64,000 nucleotides of DNA. It comes from Pieris napi. Its lineage: Eukaryota; Arthropoda; Insecta; Lepidoptera; Pieridae. The position numbers and the translations under genes were made by a program. Positions 55,741 to 64,000 of the stretch are shown one piece after another. Location: positions 12,214,001 through 12,278,000 of the forward strand of contig NC_062248.1 of assembly GCF_905475465.1 (NCBI RefSeq), written 5' to 3'. The notes below the pieces were generated by a model. The model had not been told where the DNA came from. It saw nothing but the letters and a program-made list of their open reading frames with translations, and did not search any database. The stretch's first letter is position 1, and each line of letters starts with the position of its first letter.

Positions 55741-56544
55741 CGATCAACCCCTATCTTTATTTTATTAGATAGTTATATTTATTAAACTAAAAAAAGTTTC
55801 CTAGAAATAATAAACCTACATGGCAAAACGACGTTTGCCCGGTCAGCTAGTTATAATATAAAAAGAAATGTTACTGGCGAACTTATGTCTTTAAATCAAT
55901 TGAATTCATAAGTAATTTGTATACTTTTAGGGCGGTAAGAAGTCATCGCCTAAGAATTTGCAGTATCTGTATGTAAATACTTTAACCAGCGACGATTGTA
56001 GGCTCTTAAGAGATGATTATGACCCTATAAATTCCAACCAGATGTGTACCCTTAACAAATTTGGAGAAGGAACATGCCACGTGAGTATATATTTAAAGAG
56101 CGCGTCACGATTTTTGTAAATAGGCACGAAGCATTGAGAGCTGAATTATTTCGCAACTAATCTGTTTCAACGGTATACAACTACACAGCCTAGGGATGTA
56201 GATTTATCTAGCTTACTGTTTTTATGCTTCGTAGCAGATGGTCTAAGATGCCGATATACAACGACCTTCACCGAGATGCTTATTTAATGAAACGTATTTT
56301 ATATTTAATTTAATATGTCAATAAATATAATCCATATGGGTTGCCCAGAAAATTTCAGTCCAGACTATTTTAATTAATATTAAAAAAAAATATTATTTAA
56401 ACATTTCACCGGTATGATTATTAGATAAATTCTATACCAATCGAAAGTATGAAGCCCATAGAATATGCAAACGTTAGGTTGTTTTTAATCAATTAATTAT
56501 TTATGTGTATATTTTTTATATGACGTCATGACGACTATATTTGT

Positions 56545-56676
56545 TTGCAGGGAACCTTGAGGGAAATGCCCGATAATTTTGAAGCTCGTGTGGTATTCGG
56601 GGGATTATTTTTCCGACCCAAATGTCGGCCAATAGAATTGCACCATGAGACGAAATGTACAGTTAACAAATAAGAA
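56545..56676 (+). CDS. Exon-like open stretch ending in TAA
   Basis: After TTTGCAG a frame of about 41 codons includes ARVVFGGLFFRPKCRP and ends TKCTVNK, TAA. The GG-x-x-x-RP-x-C pattern faintly recalls the lead-in to beta-1,4-galactosyltransferase domains, but this is weak. Its middle forms one arm of the inverted repeat 56603-56833. It sits where P4 exon 5 should be. Confidence 0.25.
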
Positions 56677-56833
56677 TTTCATAATGAATAAAACAACTAC
56701 TTAATACTTTTCTTGAAGCAACGACCAGAGAAAATTTTCACAAAAAATTATCAGTATAATACCATGTAGGTTGTACCACGTGACGTCGAATGGTGCAATT
56801 CTATTGGCCGATATTTGGGTCGGAAAAATAATC
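56603..56833. repeat. Foldback unit with 43-bp inverted repeats
   Basis: 56603-56645 pairs with 56791-56833 with one mismatch (arm starts GATTATTTTTCCGACCC). The right end adjoins the resumed 3' flank of P4 exactly, so an inserted or inverted-duplicated segment ends here. Confidence 0.75.
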
Positions 56834-57168
56834 ATTTATAAATTATTATAAATTTCGTTGCTCAAATTATTATATGTGTTTTATTTAGTTACAATCCCTA
56901 AATTGCGTATTATCAAAAACATTTAAGAATGATAAGGGGCACTCTGTCGAACCCCAAATAAAATAATACCTGTTAAAACTAAAAGATATGATACGTTTAG
57001 ATACCTAAGTCTTGGCCTTCTTATTTTGATCAATTTTCAAAAACTTAAAAACATCAAATATTGGAGTAACTATACTTAATTGAGTTATAATATATAATCG
57101 GCTGAAATACACGATATGCAGTTTACTTTAAAACTGTTGAAAAACTGTGTCGACTGCGTGAGTCTGTC
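56834..57168 (+). repeat. 3' UTR-like flank of protease P4
   Basis: Aligns with sequence downstream of the P1 and P2 stops (ATTATATGTGTTTTATTTAG, then CACTCTGTCGAACCCC). It shows that P4 once had a complete 3' end and lost exon 5 by replacement. Confidence 0.7.
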
Positions 57169-57290
57169 TTTTTTTTATGTATTAGGAGGCAAACGGGCAG
57201 GAGGCTCATCTTATTTTAAGTGATACCTCCGACCATGGACTGACATTGCCAGAACTCCGATTTGGTATTGGTAGAGCTTGAAAGATCTCT
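57169..57290 (-). repeat. LINE-A-type 3' tail fragment
   Basis: T run followed by TATTAGGAGGCAAACGGGCA, a further copy of the tail at 33.77 kb. Confidence 0.6.
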
Positions 57291-57344
57291 ACGATAAACA
57301 GTGTGTCTATTGTTAAATAATTCCATGTTTGAAATACCAGCCCT

Positions 57345-57520
57345 GCGATTCTGTAACTCACTTTTCGAACTCACACAGCGGTTTTCGCATCGGCGGTCGC
57401 TCTCAAATCAGTCGTGAAGCAGTCATTTTATGATTTGGCATTCTGAACAGGTGGGAGCTTGTAGTTTATTGATTATTAGAATGCCAAATCATAAAATGAC
57501 TGCTTAATAAGGCAACGGGC
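57345..57520. mobile_element. Foldback MITE with 26-bp perfect hairpin
   Basis: 57419-57444 pairs perfectly with 57478-57503 over a 33-base loop (arm starts GCAGTCATTTTATGATTTGG). The left flank GCGATTCTGTAACTCA also occurs in the hairpin at 24254. A short stem-loop of this shape could be transcribed into a hairpin RNA, though it more likely marks a MITE family. Confidence 0.6.
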
Positions 57521-57559
57521 GACCTTATCGCTAACAAGCGATTTCTTCCAGGCAACCCA

Positions 57560-57930
57560 AATGTGGGACAATAAAAAAGAAACACCTACACAGGGTAAAG
57601 TACAAGAAGTACATAAAGAATTGACAAAAAAAACTTAAAATAACACGTAACTACTTATAACTAAAGAAAAATAAAGTAAAATCTAAAGAAAAAATAAAAA
57701 TATGTATAAACAAAAATCTAAATGCCAATCAAAAGGATAACTGAGTCACAATAATTAATATATATAAGTAGTAGCTAATTGGTAAGGAATTCCATAGCAG
57801 GATACTTTGCACAGCAAAGGAGGAGTGAAAGAATTCAGATTTATGAGTAGGAGTTTCAAGAATTAGGTTGTCTAAGGAACGTAAGTCAATACTACCGCCA
57901 GATAGGAACATAAAATTTTGCTTTAACTAT
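57560..57930 (-). pseudogene. LINE reverse transcriptase C-terminal fragment
   Basis: The minus frame to 57911 reads SLDNLILETPTHKSEFF and SILLWNSLPISYY, the C-terminal domain seen in Jockey/CR1-like ORF2 proteins. Nothing else of the element is recognisable. Confidence 0.5.
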
Positions 57931-57973
57931 GAGTTTTAGGATTAAAAAGAACATTATAGAGTAGTTGTAAAAT

Positions 57974-58195
57974 GTACAACTCCTGGATAGAAGAAAATAC
58001 AAAATCACCCTGAGAATTGTCATTTATAAATTGTTATAAATTTTTTCGCAAAAATTATTATGTGTTTTATTAAATTAAAAGCAGCTCCCAGGCTCTGGAC
58101 TGGACTTGTCTAGAATATTTAAAGGAACCCCTTAAACAAATTATTTTCCTTCAATACTACTCGTAGGATATCGACGAGGACTTTCCGTGATTGCT
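57974..58195 (+). pseudogene. Serine protease copy P5: last codons of exon 5 and 3' flank
   Basis: Reads SWIEENTKSP and TGA (ending 58011), then AT-rich flank. 58098-58192 matches, in reverse, the flank of P6 at 60847-60915 (GGACTTGTCTA and GACGAGGACTTTCCGTG). A scrap of another copy, in inverted orientation to P6. Confidence 0.7.
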
Positions 58196-59706
58196 AAAAA
58201 ATATATACCTGTTCAGATTTAACGCCTGCACAAAAATTACGCCAAAACACCATCCCGGGAACATTGCCGTCACCCGCATCAGGCGCTTAAAGATTCTTCA
58301 TACAAATCTGTCTACTCATGACTTAACCTGCGATCATTGTACAATTCACATCCTATTTTGAATTATATTAATTTATTAAGTATCTTGGCATTTAATTTAC
58401 ACCATCTATCCGCTAAAGATAGAACATGGTGGCCCATGAGGGAAACAAAGAAGAATCCGCGAAATAATAACAATTAATACGTAAATACGACGAGACACCG
58501 GTTAGCGCGGCGACCTAACGATCTTCAACATCACATCAAATCATTCCTGTGGATGGAGCCTTGCAGTGGATATTCTAAAATCACGGGCTGTATTGGAAAG
58601 CAGAAAAACAAAGAAGATTCAAGCAGTGAATCAGCTAAAGTTGTACATCGAGCAGTAACGAGTTCGTCCGCTAAGATAAGTGTCCTCCCTTAACTAATTC
58701 CTAAAAAACCTCATATATATAATAACATATATATATATTAGGTTTTTTAGGAACTTACATAATAACTAACAAAATAGTATTCAAAATCGTTCGTCATTTG
58801 TGTAAATTAAGTGTTTTTAGACAAGTTTTACAGCGTTTTATGCACGTAATTTTTAAAAAAGTGCAAAATTGCATCATCTTTTTTTACCTACCCGTATGTT
58901 TAAAAAAGTGATCAAAGGATTTAACTTAATAAATTAACTTTTAGCTATTTATCGCAATATTATCTAAATTAATACATAAATCATTCAATTGTACGTTCAC
59001 CATTTAGTAAAATAGGTCAATGGAAGTATATTAAGCAATAAAATAAAGTTAAATTATTTTACGAAGTAACGTTGGTTTCGTATCTTAGGTTTTCTCGTTT
59101 CGTATAGTTTGTACATACAATATTTAGCGTATTTGCCGAATATACCAGGCTAATATTTATCATCGCCGTGCGCCGTTTGCAAGTACATACTTATCCTGTT
59201 GGATTACATTGGCCGGCCGCGGCTTCTGCACCGGCCGGGAGCGAACTGTTGAGCCCTGAGCGGCAACTACCACCAGAACGAATGTTATAGGTTAAATCAA
59301 AGAAAATTTCAAATAAAAAATATATATTTAAGTTTCCTAACTCCAAAGTACATTCCTGAAATAAAAAAGCAATCACTTAAATTGATCAAGTAACAATTAA
59401 TTTATTTGTTCAAAATACAAGTATAATAATCATGTTAGGTATGTTGGATCAACGTTGATTATTATTAATGTTGGAAATGGCATTGCCATAACTTATTTTA
59501 TAAATGTTATATTATTTAAGAGGTAGTTATTGCTGCTGACTACAGTTTAGCACTAAACATACTCTTTAAGGGTCTGAGCCATAGATTTGTTTCATTCATA
59601 AGTAATTGTTTTTAGCGGAATATTTCCCGAGACTGAGCGAGAGTGGACTCCGGCCGGAATGGGTCGAGAGGACGATATGGTTCTCTAGCCCGAGATGTGC
59701 GGATGG
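58196..59706. other. Intergenic sequence without recognised genes
   Basis: Includes an AT-rich palindrome: TTCCTAAAAAACCT (58698-58711) pairs with 58740-58753. A GC-richer piece at about 59205-59280 has no readable domain. No coding evidence. Confidence 0.4.
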
Positions 59707-60139
59707 TGTTCGAAATACATTATTTTAATTTTATTAAATTTGATAAGGGCGATCTCAAAAATCTTATTACTCCGCCGATACTCTCACATTTTTTGATTAG
59801 TCATTGTTGAGATATAATCGGGTTTAAATTTGATGCATTTTTATAATATATACTGTTTTGTTAATTTCTTGTCAATAGTTACGTCCTCCATTTAGACTTT
59901 TATAGTGAGTGTTTTGTGCGTGTTCGTGAAGGCTAGGTATTGTAAGGCAAGGTACAGCATCAGTCTAACCTCTCTTTGTTCCCAAACTAACAATTTCTCC
60001 AAATCCTTATGGCTGACGTAATTCTGTGCTTTTCTTCTTAGTAAGGAGCACTACAACGAGGTATGTACTCTATTATACTATTTATTCTAGTAGTTTAAGA
60101 TTATGTATCGACGGCCACCGAAACGTTCTTTGTGGTACA
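59707..60139 (+). repeat. Isolated BEL LTR, diverged relative of the 37.9-kb element
   Basis: Runs TGTTCGAAATACAT to GTGGTACA and follows the LTR of the intact BEL throughout in the opposite orientation, with many substitutions and small indels. No primer-binding site or purine tract and no clear 5-bp target duplication (GATGG versus GAGTG), so it is a solo or truncated LTR. Confidence 0.8.
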
Positions 60140-60843
60140 GAGTGCATCGAGGAGTTCGTCGCACAGCTCGGAAAGGTATGTTTGATCAGCAGAACACCTC
60201 TCGGTAGCTTTACCGCCAGCCGCAAGCCCGATACTACCGATTACCACATCAGGGCCATATTGAAATTACTCATCTTCCAGATTCCACCACTGGACTTGGC
60301 ACTGCCGGACACGACCCCAGCACCAGTCGAGCGTTGTTCGTCGGTCAACCGCATCACACCTAAAGTGACTTTGGCCATGCGCGCTACAACCTCTGTACCG
60401 CCATGTATCAGCAGGGCGCGAACCCCCACTTCACCTGAAGGGAAGATGCCCAGAACGAGCACAGGGTTACCCCTCGCGATGTGAGCGCGAAGTGACCCGC
60501 GTCTTTAGTCATCTGAGCGCTTCCGACGAGCATACGCATGTATGAAATTGCAACTGCGAGACTCCATGGCGGCGTGTAGAGGCTCGTTCTGTCAATGACT
60601 TTAATCTTGTAATAATAAATTACGTTTTTCGTTTTATTTTTACTGGCCTAGCGGCTAAACGCAAATCGTCTTTATATTAAAACTCAGGCTAATTGGACCA
60701 ATTTATTTCGAATTCGCGGTTGTATGGTTAATATATCTGGCAGCAAGAGTTTTGTATACCTATGGTGATTTAAATTGATGAATTTAAAAATTTGCTAAAA
60801 TTGTGTTGAATTCGTGAATTTAAAAATTATATATTTTTTGCAT
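60140..60843. other. Unassigned sequence with overlapping open frames
   Basis: A plus-strand frame ends at 60484 and a minus-strand frame spans 60241-60462 (FPSGEVGVRALLIHGG region). GC is higher than in the surroundings, which favours open frames by chance. No domain is recognised on either strand. The remainder to 60843 is AT-rich. Confidence 0.35.
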
Positions 60844-60926
60844 TCACGGAAAGTCCTCGTCTTTATCCTGCAGGTCCTTCTCTTTAAATATTTTAGACAA
60901 GTCCTGTTCTGAGCCTGAGCCTTTTA
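60844..60926 (-). CDS. Short exon-like frame downstream of P6
   Basis: After TTTTCTTAG the minus strand reads KGSGSEQDLSKIFKEKDLQD and ends DEDFP, TGA. The flank of P5 (58098-58192) is its homologue but is broken. It may be a terminal exon of a neighbouring gene or of an alternative P6 transcript. No family recognised. Confidence 0.25.
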
Positions 60927-60984
60927 CTAAGAAAACACATTAATTAGTGCGATGCAATTTAAAACATTTTATAAATGACAATGC

Positions 60985-62303
60985 TTAGGGTGATTTAGTA
61001 TTTTCTTCTATCCAGGGAATGTACATGAACGTGTTGGTGTACACATCAGGGATACCGAGAGCGCAGGGCCAGTTGTAGGACACGATACCGGCTGAAGTGC
61101 CGTTGCACACTAAGCTGCCGCCTCCATCACCCTGAAAATTTCCAATTACAAACATTTTACATTGCACGTGGATAATTTGAATTATTCAATTAATGTCGTT
61201 ATTGGTCGATAATTCATAAAAATTGTAAATTGTCCGCTACGAAGCTCAAAAACAGTAAGCAGTATTTCTGCACCCACAGGCTGTGAAGTCATATACCGAT
61301 TAGCGGCAAAATCTCTTTAAATATATACTCACTTGGCATGTTCCTTCTTTAATTTTGTTAAGAGTACACATCTGGTTGGAGCTTATAGTGATTGAGGAGC
61401 GTCGTCGTCTAAACCACTTGTTACAATCGTTGCTGGATAAAGTTTTAACATACAGATACTGCAAATCGAAAGGTGTGTAGTTCCTAACATCACGGTCATA
61501 CTAAAAGCATACAAATGAACTATGAATTCCATTGACTTAAAAACATAAAACATTTATTTCTATAATATCCAATGTTACAAATAAGTATCTCCGCAAAATT
61601 GTTAACTCACGTTATTATCACCCTAGCCGCTCAGTATACACGACAATCCAGACTTGATATCCTCTGTGGGTAATGGCAGGGGCTGAACCTTTTTATTGAA
61701 TTCGATGGCCTTTTTCGTACTTATAACAGCAATATCGTTGCGGAATCCATTTAGCTCGTTATGTTCTTTGTGAGCAATGATTTTGCTTATTTCATACAAT
61801 GTACCACCTTTTCTTCTCGATAATGTACCAACTAAAGCGATTAATTCTGATGGTTTAAAACTGAAAAAAATTTAAACTTTATTAAATATAATTTAAAAGC
61901 TCAGAAAAAAAACGGCAGTCTGTTATACTCTTATATCAGCGCTTTACTGCATATATGTATGTATTATTATACCCTAAGACACAATGGGCAGCTGTCAGTA
62001 TCCATCTTTTGGAGATGATAGCAGCACCGCAGGCAAAGGATTTATCTTCTTTCATTATTAGAGCGACTTGGTGTGGCACAAGGTCTTCGGGTGCGTCTTT
62101 GCCACCCACCACTCGGGTGTCGGGCTCTTGCCCTCCAGTCTTAGAGGCGATACCTTCAGCATCGCCTACAAAAAACGGCACTGTACTTAATAAGTAATTA
62201 AACGAAAAAGGATATAATTAATAAGAAAATAAAAACACTTACCCTGTACGCTCCATGCTACTAACAGTAAAATAAAGAATATCTTTGAGACGTCCATCAT
62301 CAT
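60985..62303 (-). pseudogene. Serine protease homologue copy P6: all five exons, catalytic Ser to Gly, in-frame TAG
   Basis: Exons on the minus strand: 62303-62243 (signal peptide, MDVSKIFFILLLVAWSVQG), 62165-61973 (R-VVGG activation site, TAAHC), 61860-61611 (NDIAV), 61500-61333 (ending GTCQ) and 61131-60985 (to TAA). All GT/AG borders and phases agree; the total is about 272 codons. Exon 5 begins GDGGGS instead of GDSGGS, so the nucleophile Ser is Gly. Exon 3 has TAG at 61623-61625 in place of the Trp codon of SGWG (about codon 164), which would end the protein before the Ser region. Family knowledge: Ser-to-Gly S1 homologues exist in insects as non-catalytic regulators, but with the TAG this copy is more likely a pseudogene, perhaps after a period as a homologue. 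Confidence 0.87.
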
Positions 62304-62345
62304 TCACAGTTCTGTAGTAAATGTACATATTCATATGATGCCTTG

Positions 62346-62356
62346 CTTTTTATATA
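62346..62356 (-). promoter_or_regulatory. TATA box of protease P6
   Basis: TATATAAAAAG on the minus strand, 42 bases before the first ATG, identical in sequence and spacing to P2. The upstream sequence to about 62700 is homologous to 22140-22790. Confidence 0.7.
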
Positions 62357-62700
62357 CCTACGCATTGTAATTAATTTTTTAGAAATTAAGTAAGTAAAAT
62401 AAATATGTCTTTTAATGAATTATACCAAAAAACTACAATTATTTTTAATTACTTTTGTTATCGTCTGACAAACAGGTGACCTAATTGTTACCAAGCCATC
62501 AGCACAAATAATTAGTAACATATGATTTTAATTAAACAAAGGGCAGAAAAATTGCTCGGAATAAATATTGTTTGGGTACGAAGCGTCCTAGCAGTATGAT
62601 AGTGTTTTAACACTAATACTATAGTTTTGAAACAAGAAGTAACAATAATAGTACCAAGCCGTAATATAAAAAAGATCTAAATTAACTTATGTTTGCTACT

Positions 62701-63596
62701 CCAAATTGACTAACGACACATGGTCTTTAACAAGTATAATTTCAGAGTGTTCATTCATATTGTCCAAACGTAATACAATAATATTGTGTTTTAGTTATAA
62801 AATTCACCAACAGATGGCGCTGTGCGTTTTCTGCATCGCGCTATGGTTGTGTCGTGGCTTATAAGATATAGTGTAAGGTTTAACATGTTTTAAGAATAAA
62901 TTGTCTTCGTCCTGGAATCGTGGATTTTTGTTCATGGTTCTTCGTAGCCGGATACAGCAGTGATTGGAGATAACGAAAACATCTGGCGTCAGTAGTGGCG
63001 CCCCCTAGTGCTAGGGTGAAGATGTGATATCGATCGGTCAATAAGTGATTGTGTTGTGTCATGTGTGTGTAAGTTTAAAAGGTGACTAAAACTGTAAGTA
63101 CTTTAAAACTTTGCCTAACAAATTTGAACTCTAATAACTCTAGTAAAATAAATTAGAAAAATTAAAATAGGGCATGCACTTGTAAAATAATTAAGGCAAA
63201 AGTGGTTGAGACGGGGAATCCATGCCCGATTTTGCCTAAGTCGAAGTTTTTACACCAAACACTTAGAAAAATTTGCGATTTGGAACTTGAAAATTTTACA
63301 AGTGTTTATTGATAATGTTTTGACTTATTGGGACTTAGAAAAATCACGATCACAATGAAATCACTTATAACTGTCAACATTTGAAGAGACACACAATAAA
63401 TTATAACTATGTAACTATGGTGAGAAAGATTATGATGAATCGGAGTACAACTTGAAAGATGTATATGGCGAGACGGAAGATTTATATAGTGAATACAAAA
63501 TTGATATAAAGGAAAAATTTACTAAATTATAATAATATAATTATATAAAATATTGTAATATAATTATATAAAATATTGACATTAAAAAGTCCCATC
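62701..63596. other. Probable 5' untranslated region of a LINE
   Basis: Homology to the P2 upstream region ends near 62700. The stretch before ORF1 contains CAACAGATGGCGCTGTG and a perfect 2 x 23-bp tandem repeat at 63533-63578. No host exon is recognised. Confidence 0.4.
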
Positions 63597-64000
63597 ATGT
63601 CTCAATGTTTTAAGTGTCTTGCTAAAATGGACGAGAAAAATGTCAAAGTAACTTGTAAAGGGTGTTGCCGACTCATTTGTAACAAATGCAACGGTCTTTC
63701 TGCGACCGAACTGCGTGTCTTTGGACTTCAGACGCACAAACTATCGTATCTTTGTAATGACTGTGAGACCGGTTTAAGACAAGTTCCAGAGTTGCGTAGA
63801 TTGGTTACTGAGCTCCAACAAGAGGTCGAGGTTCTGAAGACCACTCAACCGTCCATTGTCAACTTGGATACTGTTATAAATGAAATAGAGGAGAGAAAGA
63901 AGCGCAGTTGCAATGTTATTGTGTTTGGTATACCGGAATTAAAATCATGTTCTTCAGAGGAAAGAAAGGATTACGACAAAGCTAAGATAGCTGACGTCTT
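63597..64000 (+). CDS. LINE ORF1 with PHD-like finger, incomplete at window end
   Basis: ATG at 63597 opens a frame that is still open at 64000 (134 codons). It starts MSQCFKCLAKMDEK, has the Cys/His spacing of a PHD-like zinc finger (CKGCCRLICNKCNG, then LCNDC), a Leu/Glu-rich coiled coil at about residues 65-85, and enters an RRM-like part (RSCNVIVFGIPE). This matches ORF1 of CR1-like LINEs and resembles LINE-B ORF1 in layout. No lesion in the visible part; ORF2 would lie beyond the window. Confidence 0.75.
   Translation, partial: MSQCFKCLAKMDEKNVKVTCKGCCRLICNKCNGLSATELRVFGLQTHKLSYLCNDCETGLRQVPELRRLVTELQQEVEVLKTTQPSIVNLDTVINEIEERKKRSCNVIVFGIPELKSCSSEERKDYDKAKIADV

Larger units (their letters stand above)
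50843..55850 (+). mobile_element. Non-autonomous Helitron in intron 3 of P4, filled with other insertions
   Basis: The 5' end, TCTAATATATAAAATTCTCG, and a 3' end with hairpin ACGTTTGCCCGGTCAGCTAG at 55831-55850 match lepidopteran Helitrons (5'-TC...CTAG-3'), inserted between A (50842) and T (55851). Removing it rejoins intron sequence homologous to P6. No Rep/helicase ORF is present. A BEL chimera (51037-54406) and a minus-strand LINE fragment (about 54690-55740) lie inside, and the 5' end is duplicated at 54495. Confidence 0.8.
50557..56080 (+). pseudogene. Chymotrypsin-like serine protease copy P4, exons 3 and 4
   Basis: Exon 3 (50557-50803) has the TTTCAG acceptor, Asp motif NDIAV and SGWGLL, with a GTGAGT donor. 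Exon 4 (55931-56080) is preceded by CTTTTAG and ends GTCH before GTGAGT. Both are open and in phase. The 5.1-kb intron between them contains a Helitron. Exons 1-2 are missing upstream, where intron 2 sequence stops near the mariner end. Exon 5 with the catalytic Ser is missing: from about 56240 foreign DNA intervenes and only 3' UTR-like sequence resumes at 56834. P4 is dead. Confidence 0.82.

Noticed and set aside
58698..58753. AT-rich palindrome as a regulatory hairpin
   Set aside because: Mostly TA repeat around a 14-bp stem, common by chance in such AT-rich DNA; no second copy noticed.
60026..60484. 152-codon plus-strand frame as a gene
   Set aside because: Its first part lies inside a BEL LTR and the rest is a GC-richer stretch open on both strands, with no recognisable domain.
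1..64000. CRISPR array, bacterial island or viral insertion
   Set aside because: No regularly spaced direct repeats, no prokaryotic gene layout; all retroelement genes fit endogenous LINE or BEL retrotransposons without an envelope gene.

Overview
The window reads as nuclear DNA of a moth or butterfly (Lepidoptera). The evidence is intron-bearing insect genes (a chymotrypsin-type serine protease family and a CAPA/pyrokinin-like neuropeptide receptor) in AT-rich sequence packed with insect transposons: a Helitron ending in CTAG, BEL/Pao LTR elements, Jockey, CR1-like and RTE-like LINEs, a DD34D mariner and PIF/Harbinger remnants. I see no bacterial operon, rRNA, convincing tRNA or CRISPR array.

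Layout. 1-1.9 kb: a non-autonomous DNA transposon with 220-bp terminal inverted repeats and about a dozen TGTACGGCA motifs, hosting a second foldback element. 2-4.8 kb: the last two exons of protease copy P1 behind a Jockey tail, then a LINE-C fragment. 4.8-8.8 kb: AT-rich with dispersed repeats. 8.8-18.6 kb: two tandem copies of a segment with the 3' exons of a neuropeptide GPCR; the second has lost the TM6 Trp and is frameshifted. 18-22 kb: Harbinger remnant, repeats and two unassigned coding-like stretches. 22.7-28.3 kb: protease P2, five recognisable exons, with a decayed Jockey in intron 3 and a stop codon in the signal peptide. 28.3-33.5 kb: LINE-C, RTE and BEL remnants. 33.5-48.5 kb: protease exon P3 next to a three-deep nest, LINE-A (minus) containing LINE-B (plus) containing a nearly complete 6.6-kb BEL element (minus). 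48.6-50.5 kb: RTE and mariner remnants. 50.5-57.2 kb: protease P4, whose intron 3 holds a Helitron loaded with BEL and LINE debris, including a 282-bp perfect direct repeat. 57-60.9 kb: MITEs, a P5 exon scrap and an isolated BEL LTR. 60.98-62.3 kb: protease P6 (minus), all five exons, but with the catalytic Ser changed to Gly and an in-frame TAG. 62.3-64 kb: LINE 5' region and an ORF1 that runs off the end.

The window is best read as a tandem and inverted protease cluster (at least six loci) decaying in different ways while serving as a landing site for transposons. No protease copy here is clearly functional. The least damaged mobile element is the BEL, whose gag and pol are in one frame separated by a single UGA in a UGA-CUAG context, which suggests stop-codon readthrough. 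Splice sites were judged by eye from GT/AG signals, reading phase and comparison among copies inside the window.
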